A stretch of DNA of 7,761 nt from Methanobacterium sp. PtaU1.Bin242. GTDB lineage: Archaea > Methanobacteriota > Methanobacteria > Methanobacteriales > Methanobacteriaceae. The notes under the pieces were generated by a model, which ran no database searches, was not told the origin of the DNA, and worked only from the letters and a program-made list of their open reading frames with translations. Below, in pieces: positions 1 to 4,400 of this stretch. The stretch lies in the NCBI GenBank assembly GCA_002067565.1, contig MVQZ01000302.1:1-7761 (forward strand). The letters are read 5' to 3'. A program made the position numbers and the translations under genes. The stretch's first letter is position 1. Each line of letters begins with the position of its first letter.

Positions 1-157
1 TAAATGGGGTGTCTACATTAGTTTAATCCTCATCATCATCGGACTGGTATGGTACGGGGTGAATGTGGGTTTAATACCATTTACTGTGATACAGGAACAG
101 GCAGGACCCATCATACTGGTTCTTATTGGGCTTCTGATTTTGATAAAATCCTTATAA
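1..157 (+). CDS. C-terminal fragment of a small integral membrane protein
   Basis: An open frame enters from the left edge (first full codon at base 2) and ends with TAA at 155-157, giving 51 visible residues. They form two hydrophobic stretches: an Ile/Leu-rich segment (about residues 5-18 of the fragment) and a second, GPIILVLIGLLILIKSL, at the extreme C-terminus. A short polar turn around VIQEQ separates them. This is the pattern of a helical hairpin ending in a transmembrane helix with a Lys-Ser-Leu tail. The sequence resembles short hydrophobic proteins common in methanogens, but I cannot name a family and no catalytic residues are visible. The start and total length lie outside the window. 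Confidence 0.6.
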   Translation, partial: KWGVYISLILIIIGLVWYGVNVGLIPFTVIQEQAGPIILVLIGLLILIKSL

Positions 158-169
158 ACTAAACCGAAC

Positions 170-190
170 AAAAAAATTTTTTTCTATTTT
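170..190 (+). terminator. Oligo-T terminator candidate after the membrane protein gene
   Basis: Thirteen bases after the stop codon there is a run of seven A followed by seven T (177-183), then C and a further T-rich stretch. T-runs on the non-template strand are the usual intrinsic termination signal in archaea. The adjoining A-run could also pair weakly with the T-run. Confidence 0.4.
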
Positions 191-225
191 ATATTCCAGA
201 TTAACCAATTAGATAAAGAAATATT

Positions 226-280
226 GTAAAAATATGATTATATCCAAATAGAAGTACTATAGTTTAATAAAATTAGAGGT
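226..280 (+). promoter_or_regulatory. Promoter and ribosome binding site of the M42 peptidase gene
   Basis: The 129 bp between the two plus-strand genes are AT-rich. A TATA-like element (ATATGATTATATCC, 231-244) lies about 50 bp before the start codon. That would put transcription start near 262 and leave a leader of about 25 nt. AGAGGT at 275-280 is a good Shine-Dalgarno match, six bases before ATG 287. The TATA assignment is tentative because several AT-rich alternatives exist, for example around 188-195. Confidence 0.4.
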
Positions 281-286
281 TAAATC

Positions 287-1315
287 ATGAAAGATTTACT
301 GAGAAAACTTTCCAACACCCCGGGAATATCCGGGTTTGAAGATGAAGTTCGAGACTTAATGATCAGGGAACTGGAGGATTATGCAGACGAGATATCAGTT
401 GATAATCTGGGAAATCTCATAGCAGTAAAGAAAGGCAAACCTGACGGCAAAAAGATAATGTTAGCAGCCCATATGGACGAAATAGGGCTTATGGTCAGAT
501 ACATAGATGAAAAGGGATTCATCAAATTTTCCAAGATAGGGGGAATAAATGATCAAATGCTCCTAAACCAGGCGGTGGATATTCACTCGGCAAATGGTAA
601 TGTAGCTGGTGTTATAGGTTCAAAACCGCCTCATAAGATAAAACAATCAGAGAAAAAGAAAATCATGGAATATGACAATATGTTCATTGATATAGGTGCC
701 ACCAGCAGAGAAGAAGCCGAGAAACTGGTGGGAGTGGGGGATCCCATCATCATCCGACAGGAATTTGAGGAACTTAGAAATGGACTGGTTAAGGGAAAGG
801 CCCTGGATAACCGGGTGGGCTGTGCCGTGCTGATTCAGGTTATGAAACAGGCGGAAACTGATGCCACTATCTATGCTGTGGGAACAGTCCAGGAGGAGGT
901 GGGTCTTAAAGGTGCTAAAACCTCGGCTTTCAGTATCAATCCAGATATGGCGCTGGCATTGGATGTGACCATTTCCGGAGACCATCCTGGTATTAAGGAG
1001 GAGGAAGCACCATCACAGGCCGGGAAAGGCCCCGCAATTATTCTAACCGATGCCAGTGGAAGGGGCCTGATAACCCATCCTCAGGTTAAAAAACTCCTGA
1101 TATCAGCAGCGGAAGAAGAGGATATACCCTATCAACTGGAAGTTTCAGATGGAGGGACCACCGACGCCACAGCCATACATCTCACCCGTCAGGGAATACC
1201 TACTGGTGTTATATCTCCACCATCCAGATATATACACACCCCAGTAAGTGTGGTGAACATAGAGGATGTGGAAAATGCGGTGAAATTGATCCTGGCGGTC
1301 TTAAAGAGGGTTTAA
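287..1315 (+). CDS. M42-family metallo-aminopeptidase (glutamyl aminopeptidase / TET-like, formerly annotated as endoglucanase)
   Basis: This 342-residue protein has the length and motifs of the M42 peptidase family, cytoplasmic di-metal (Zn/Co) aminopeptidases that usually form dodecameric tetrahedral (TET) particles and trim peptides left by the proteasome. All expected ligands are visible: His62 in AAHMDEIG (with Asp64), Asp174 in KALDNRVG as bridging metal ligand, the Glu203-Glu204 pair in VQEEVGLKG (general base and ligand), Asp226 in LALDVTISGD, and His317 in RYIHTPV. The region between about 70 and 165 corresponds to the inserted oligomerisation domain. SDGGTTDA at 287-294 is the conserved glycine-rich loop of the family. 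The start is supported by AGAGGT six bases upstream. Substrate preference (Glu/Asp, Leu or Lys) cannot be told from sequence alone. Some relatives were once named endo-1,4-beta-glucanase or deblocking aminopeptidase. The gene appears monocistronic, with its own promoter and a following T-run. Confidence 0.93.
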   Translation: MKDLLRKLSNTPGISGFEDEVRDLMIRELEDYADEISVDNLGNLIAVKKGKPDGKKIMLAAHMDEIGLMVRYIDEKGFIKFSKIGGINDQMLLNQAVDIHSANGNVAGVIGSKPPHKIKQSEKKKIMEYDNMFIDIGATSREEAEKLVGVGDPIIIRQEFEELRNGLVKGKALDNRVGCAVLIQVMKQAETDATIYAVGTVQEEVGLKGAKTSAFSINPDMALALDVTISGDHPGIKEEEAPSQAGKGPAIILTDASGRGLITHPQVKKLLISAAEEEDIPYQLEVSDGGTTDATAIHLTRQGIPTGVISPPSRYIHTPVSVVNIEDVENAVKLILAVLKRV

Positions 1316-1316
1316 A

Positions 1317-1334
1317 TTTATTTTTTTTTATTTC
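1317..1334 (+). terminator. Oligo-T terminator after the M42 peptidase gene
   Basis: Immediately after stop codon TAA (1313-1315) comes a T-rich tract containing nine consecutive T (1321-1329) followed by ATTT. There is no strong hairpin before it. This fits an archaeal U-tract terminator and is the clearest such signal in the window. Confidence 0.6.
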
Positions 1335-1365
1335 TCGTTTAACAAGATTATGTACAATTAAACAT

Positions 1366-1382
1366 TTCGAAAATATATATAC
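1366..1382 (+). promoter_or_regulatory. BRE/TATA-like promoter pointing into the possible gene remnant
   Basis: TTTCGAAAATATATATA (1366-1382) has a purine-rich BRE-like CGAAAA followed by an alternating AT TATA box. Transcription would start near 1404-1408. About 35 bases further, GGAG (1443-1446) sits eight bases before an ATG at 1455. The promoter, ribosome binding site and start codon are therefore spaced as for a real gene, although no intact long frame follows. Confidence 0.4.
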
Positions 1383-1454
1383 ATCATTTAAATCAGGATT
1401 TACCAAAGTAATAGTAAGTTTATAGAATTATATTTAGAAGACGGAGATGTCCAG

Positions 1455-1681
1455 ATGAAATTTGCAGGCACCATATTAATAGTATGCAGTTTCAGTGATC
1501 TTCTGATGAAGAAAAGGTATTTGAAGTTAATCATGAAGAAATTAGTCAGGAACCAACTCATGGTAAAGAAATAATCTTGGATGTAGCAATACATGGTAAC
1601 AGGGAAAATTCCGCTTCTATCCGGACCTGAAATTATCAAAATTCGGATTTGATATTGATATAAGAAAAATCAGTAGGTATA
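1455..1681 (+). pseudogene. Possible decayed short gene, spread over three frames
   Basis: No long open frame is present here, but the stretch reads as protein if two frameshifts are allowed. From ATG 1455 (GGAG eight bases upstream) frame one gives a hydrophobic start, MKFAGTILIVCSFSDLL, and soon becomes Lys/Leu-rich until TAA at 1572-1574. A second frame, open from 1499 to TGA at 1628-1630, reads DEEKVFEVNHEEISQ and later KEIILDVAIHGNRENS. A third, open from 1600, reads FYPDLKLSKFGFDIDIRK. Joined, these would make a protein of about 75 residues with alternating hydrophobic and charged residues typical of a small alpha/beta fold. The apparent first shift lies near 1496-1505, where GAT occurs twice around CTTCT. 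I do not recognise the family. It could be a pseudogene, a degenerate copy of a gene elsewhere, or chance; the AT-rich background makes chance plausible. The 39-residue frame (1455-1574) could itself be a short gene. Confidence 0.3.
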
Positions 1682-1695
1682 AACTGACAAATAAG

Positions 1696-1875
1696 TCATT
1701 CTACATATTCTCTTTCTTTAATTATCCGACAAACTGCGTTGTCTCTTAAAACAATTTTTTGGGCTTTATGTCTGCCACTTTGAGGTATTAGCACTGGTTT
1801 GGAGATTTTTCGAGCTATCCCAATAATTCGTGCACCTTTGATGGTATCTCCTCTGGTGGTGAATGTATGGCTCAT
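1696..1875 (-). CDS. Small basic protein of unknown function, 59 aa, translationally coupled
   Basis: On the minus strand ATG at 1875-1873 overlaps the stop codon of the upstream 62-aa gene as ATGA, and the frame ends with TGA at 1698-1696. The 59 residues are strongly basic (about 13 Lys/Arg against 5 Asp/Glu). The sequence begins MSHTFTTRGDTIKGARIIGI and continues with short alternating beta-like segments (KPVLIPQSG, QKIVLRDNAV), consistent with a small beta-barrel or nucleic-acid-binding protein. The single Cys49 and the short C-terminal tail show no metal-binding pattern. I do not recognise the family. Reality is supported by the four-base overlap, the even amino-acid composition without the bias of AT-rich random frames, and its place at the end of a same-strand gene group. 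No separate ribosome binding site is needed if translation is coupled. Its charge is opposite to that of its overlapping partner. Confidence 0.68.
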   Translation of the reverse strand: MSHTFTTRGDTIKGARIIGIARKISKPVLIPQSGRHKAQKIVLRDNAVCRIIKEREYVE

Positions 1876-2060
1876 TTAACCACTTTTAATCTTCCTTCTT
1901 CCTCTAATTCATCTACTATATTAAAAACAAGTTCATAATCTAATTCCAGATCTTCAGCTACTTCATCTTCACAAGCTCGTTTATATTTTTTGTAATAGCC
2001 CAGAACTTCTCCTTTGGCAGTATCATAATCAACATCACCACGAACATTAATGACCTTCAT
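1872..2060 (-). CDS. Small acidic winged-helix-like protein, 62 aa
   Basis: This 62-residue protein is highly acidic (about 17 Asp/Glu against 10 Lys/Arg). Residues 28-60 (from ACEDEVAEDL through LVFNIVDELEEEGRL to KVV) follow a winged helix-turn-helix pattern: a short helix, a second helix that would be the recognition helix, then the start of a wing. Residues 1-27 add a short strand and a Tyr/Lys-rich helix. The acidic surface argues against ordinary DNA binding and suggests a protein-protein adaptor, but that is inference. The start is ATG at 2060-2058: an in-frame TAG lies six bases upstream, so no earlier start exists. AGGAG directly abuts the ATG, too close for normal Shine-Dalgarno use, which hints at a leaderless mRNA. 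It lies 58 bp after the KaiC-like ATPase gene and overlaps the next gene by ATGA, so the two small proteins are probably made together. Confidence 0.72.
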   Translation of the reverse strand: MKVINVRGDVDYDTAKGEVLGYYKKYKRACEDEVAEDLELDYELVFNIVDELEEEGRLKVVK

Positions 2061-2077
2061 CTCCTAAAGTTTGTCTC

Positions 2078-2087
2078 TATTTTTAAT
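2078..2087 (-). promoter_or_regulatory. TATA-like element placed for a leaderless transcript of the small-protein pair
   Basis: On the minus strand ATTAAAAATA ends 18 bases before the ATG at 2060. An archaeal TATA box about 25 bp upstream of transcription start would place initiation at or next to the start codon. This would explain why AGGAG touches the ATG without usable spacing. Just upstream is a short GTAT-type repeat (plus strand GTATGTATGTATT, 2088-2100). Confidence 0.35.
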
Positions 2088-2118
2088 GTATGTATGTATT
2101 TAAACCAGATTTCAATCG

Positions 2119-2826
2119 TTATTTTAAGTTAATTCCTGAATTTATCTCTATACCGTTATTATTTATTTCATAGGTCAAAAATTGGGTGGGTGTTTTGGTG
2201 CTTCTCATTTTAACTATGTCCATAACTCTTTCTCTTCGGCCGGTATATGGATTTTCTCTTTTCATGAGTTTTATAGCTCCATAAACTGAAAATAAGGCAA
2301 TTTCGTTGAATTCATCAGAGGTGGCGCTGTCTAATATAATTAAAGCCGTTATGTTACGTTTTTTTAGTTCATATACCAGAAGATCTAAGCGCGAACGGAA
2401 TTCATAAGGGGTTAGTTTGGCAGTGTAACTGCCAATATTATCTATCACCACTGCCTGGGTGTCTTCTGGTAGATTTTCCAGTAATTTGGCGAAGTTTCCT
2501 TTCATTGATTCGATCTCTATCTTCACTTCTGCTTCAGTTACCTCCGCCCGTATCTTTGCAAGCTCTATAAAATTTAAATATCCCTGGTCAGTACAACCAT
2601 GAATATCCCAGTCAAATGCACTGCTTTGTATGTAAAGATCGTCAGCATCTTCTTCTGTGGTTATATAAGTTGTTTTAAGATTTTGAAGACAGCAGTTATA
2701 GGCAAATTGAAGTCCGAATATGGTTTTTCCAGAACCAGCATCTCCAGTTATTAAAAGAGTTCTTCCTTCTGGAAATCCACCTGTAAATTTATCAATGCCA
2801 CCCACTCCTGTTTTTATTCTTTTCAA
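2119..2826 (-). CDS. Single-domain KaiC-like / RecA-superfamily ATPase
   Basis: The 235-residue product is a one-domain archaeal KaiC-type P-loop ATPase (RAD55/KaiC superfamily). The N-terminus GVGGIDKFTGGFPEGR is the family's substrate-binding lead-in. Walker A is GDAGSGKT (28-35). The TTEED stretch (56-60) carries the paired glutamates (58-59) that activate water in KaiC. Walker B is AVVIDN (125-130, Asp129), and KMRSTKTP near 207-213 matches the KaiC sensor region. Proteins of this type work in archaeal signal transduction, as in the archaellum ATPase ArlH, rather than in circadian clocks. No second KaiC domain, transmembrane helix or DNA-binding extension is visible, and no archaellum genes are nearby. 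The start codon is TTG (2826-2824) with AAGGAG eight bases upstream; the first upstream in-frame ATG is followed by a stop. It lies between a response-regulator gene and two small genes on the same strand, which suggests a shared regulatory role. Confidence 0.86.
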   Translation of the reverse strand: MKRIKTGVGGIDKFTGGFPEGRTLLITGDAGSGKTIFGLQFAYNCCLQNLKTTYITTEEDADDLYIQSSAFDWDIHGCTDQGYLNFIELAKIRAEVTEAEVKIEIESMKGNFAKLLENLPEDTQAVVIDNIGSYTAKLTPYEFRSRLDLLVYELKKRNITALIILDSATSDEFNEIALFSVYGAIKLMKRENPYTGRRERVMDIVKMRSTKTPTQFLTYEINNNGIEINSGINLK

Positions 2827-2840
2827 GATTCCAACTCCTT

Positions 2841-2933
2841 AATAATTCATAATTAAGTTATAAATATAATTTTTTCCCTTTTACATAGGTAATAAGTATA
2901 TTTTTCCACTTTAGCTTAAATATTATATAATAC
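2841..2933 (-). promoter_or_regulatory. Promoter region of the KaiC-like gene
   Basis: Two TATA-like candidates are read on the minus strand. One is GTATTATATAATATTTAAG (2933-2915), which would start transcription near 2900. The other is TTATATTTATAAC (2869-2857), preceded by a purine-rich GGGAAAAAA (2878-2870), which would start it near 2838 and leave almost no leader. The second has the better BRE-like context and the first the better distance. The block CCCTTTTACATA occurs twice on the plus strand, at 2876-2887 and 2940-2951. Confidence 0.35.
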
Positions 2934-3007
2934 TTTATTCCCTTTTACATAATATGATAAGATAATACTTTATTCTTTATTAATAAGTGATATTAGATAA
3001 TACTTTT
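2927..3007. repeat. AT-rich direct repeat with 35-bp period
   Basis: The core ATAATACTTT recurs at 2927, 2962 and 2997, exactly 35 bp apart. The first two copies extend to ATAATACTTTATTC. A weaker related start (ATAAGTATATTTTTCC) lies at 2892, also 35 bp before the first copy. The rest of each unit has diverged. The array fills most of the 209-bp gap between the response-regulator gene and the KaiC-like gene, upstream of the latter. A 35-bp step is a little over three DNA turns, so sites would lie on nearly the same face. It could be a regulator binding array or the remains of a tandem duplication. Confidence 0.5.
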
Positions 3008-3035
3008 TTTAACCTGAATATAAATTTAAAGTTAA

Positions 3036-4298
3036 TCATAATGGGCTAAATACGAATTCAAAGTTACAGAATTCACCATTATCCTCCATACAATGTGTTT
3101 GTTCTACGTTACCCTTTAAGTTAGTCCAGGTGAAACTGCGTATAACAATGGCCCGGCATATCAAACAGAACATGGGACTGGTTTCGGTATCATCAACCCA
3201 GGGACAGTTAAGAAACTTAAAATGACTGTAACCATCTGCCGGACTTTCCTTGGTTTCAATACCCAGGTTTAAAAAAAATTCTGATAACCAGGAAATATAG
3301 CAACTGAAGATATCCTCCTGGGTTTGGGCACCCCGCTTTTCCAGGCAGTTTTTAAGTTCCTCTCTAAAACGATCTTGCATGTTTTTTTCAAATCGATCTG
3401 AAAAGCTTCGGGCAATGTTGTGCCTCACCTGGGGAGGTATGTTTGATGCAAACACAGGAAGTGCACTTAAAACAAAATTAGAAAGCTCACCCCGTGCTTT
3501 ATCTTTTAATAATTCTTCTTTTTCCTTTTCAGCTCGTTTACGTTCGGTTATGTCTCTGAAGACCAGGGCAACGCCAATTACACTGCCTGTTTCGTCTCTG
3601 ATGGGGGCACTACTATCGTCTATGGGTAATACTGTTCCTTCTTTGGTTATTAGCAGGGCAGGATCAGTCATTTCAATAACCGCGTCTTTTTGAAGGACCT
3701 TGGTTACCGGATCTTCCAGGGGATTACCGGTGTCTTCATTGACTATCTGGAAAACGTCCTTGAGGGTTTTTCCTATAGCTTCTTCCTGACTCCAGCCAGT
3801 TACTTCCATAGCCACGGGATTCATAAATATGATATTACCTAATTTATCGGTGGTTATAACTGCATCACCAATACTTTCTAATGTGGTGGAGAGCCATTTT
3901 TCACTTTCTTTAAGCTTCCTCTCCATTTCATGTTTGTATATGGCAATTTCCACCGCGCTGTGTAGCTCTCTGTCTTCAAAGGGTTTTATTATATATCCAA
4001 AGGGTTCGGTTATTTTGGCCCTTTTTAAGGTTTCTTCATCAGAATAGGCGGTGAGATATAAGACTGGTATATCATAATTGTCATGAATTCTCTGGGCGGC
4101 TTCTATTCCGTCCATTTTTCCTTTAAGCACAATGTCCATGAGAACCAGATCTGGTGGATTTTCCCTTACCAGTTTTAAAGCTTCTTCACCAGAGGGAGTA
4201 ATAGCAGTGACCTTATATCCTAATCCTTCAGCACGATGTTTTATATCCATGGCCACAATGCTTTCATCTTCCACAACCAGAATACTAATTTCAGACAT
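3036..4298 (-). CDS. Response regulator: receiver - PAS - cysteine-rich methanogen-type output domain
   Basis: The 420-residue cytoplasmic protein starts with a CheY-like receiver domain (about 1-120). It has the acidic pair Glu10/Asp11, phospho-acceptor Asp55 in LVLMDIVL, Thr83 and Lys105 in the KPF motif, so it should be phosphorylated by a histidine kinase. A coiled-coil linker (121-136) leads to a PAS domain (about 137-255), from TLESIGDAVITTD through NPVAMEVTGW to the closing DITERKRAE. The C-terminal part (about 270-420) has no histidine-kinase or helix-turn-helix signature. It contains Cys365, Cys378, Cys381, Cys403 and Cys411, with NCPW, MFCLIC and EFCNFEF contexts. From memory it resembles the output domain described for methanogen response regulators (MetOD1) and, in its C-terminal Cys pattern, V4R-type domains; this is not a confirmed match. 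The start is ATG 4298 with AGGT six bases upstream. The kinase partner is not in the window. No DNA-binding output is recognisable, so how it signals is unknown. Confidence 0.87.
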   Translation of the reverse strand: MSEISILVVEDESIVAMDIKHRAEGLGYKVTAITPSGEEALKLVRENPPDLVLMDIVLKGKMDGIEAAQRIHDNYDIPVLYLTAYSDEETLKRAKITEPFGYIIKPFEDRELHSAVEIAIYKHEMERKLKESEKWLSTTLESIGDAVITTDKLGNIIFMNPVAMEVTGWSQEEAIGKTLKDVFQIVNEDTGNPLEDPVTKVLQKDAVIEMTDPALLITKEGTVLPIDDSSAPIRDETGSVIGVALVFRDITERKRAEKEKEELLKDKARGELSNFVLSALPVFASNIPPQVRHNIARSFSDRFEKNMQDRFREELKNCLEKRGAQTQEDIFSCYISWLSEFFLNLGIETKESPADGYSHFKFLNCPWVDDTETSPMFCLICRAIVIRSFTWTNLKGNVEQTHCMEDNGEFCNFEFVFSPL

Positions 4299-4304
4299 TT
4301 TATA

Positions 4305-4350
4305 ACCTGTTTATATTTTTATACGTTAATTTATTTGTATTTTATAATTC
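4305..4350 (-). promoter_or_regulatory. Promoter candidate of the response-regulator gene
   Basis: In the 102 bp between uvrC and this gene, the minus strand carries GAATTATAAAATA (4350-4338). This TATA-like box would start transcription near 4318, leaving about 20 nt of leader that includes AGGT at 4308-4305. No clear T-run follows the uvrC stop, so readthrough from uvrC is also possible. Confidence 0.35.
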
Positions 4351-4400
4351 TTAAATTATACTAATTAATATCTATCTTATAATCCATTCCATTATAGTTT

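Noticed and set aside
647..985. 112-residue minus-strand frame inside the M42 peptidase gene
   Set aside because: Antisense shadow of a strongly supported gene; Ser/His/Phe-rich composition, no ribosome binding site and no known motif.
1209..1406. 65-residue minus-strand frame over the end of the peptidase gene
   Set aside because: Overlaps a certain gene and its terminator; no family features.
1400..1639. 79-residue minus-strand frame in the intergenic region
   Set aside because: Phe/Ile/Asn-rich composition typical of AT-rich non-coding DNA; no ribosome binding site. The plus-strand reading of the same region looks more protein-like.
2119..2826. KaiC-like gene as archaellum ATPase ArlH or as DNA repair protein RadA/RadB
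   Set aside because: No archaellin or other arl genes are present, and the protein lacks the N-terminal helix-hairpin-helix and the recombinase motifs of RadA. The KaiC-type glutamate pair and sensor region fit a generic KaiC-like ATPase better.
2892..3007. 35-bp-spaced repeat as a CRISPR array
   Set aside because: Only a core of about 10-14 bp is repeated, leaving no repeat/spacer division of normal CRISPR size, there is no palindromic repeat and no cas gene is nearby.
3379..3693. 104-residue plus-strand frame inside the response-regulator gene
   Set aside because: Ser/Leu-rich antisense shadow; the minus-strand frame carries clear domains.
3829..4047. 72-residue plus-strand frame inside the response-regulator gene
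   Set aside because: Antisense shadow of PAS and receiver codons with repetitive Ser/Leu; no start signal.
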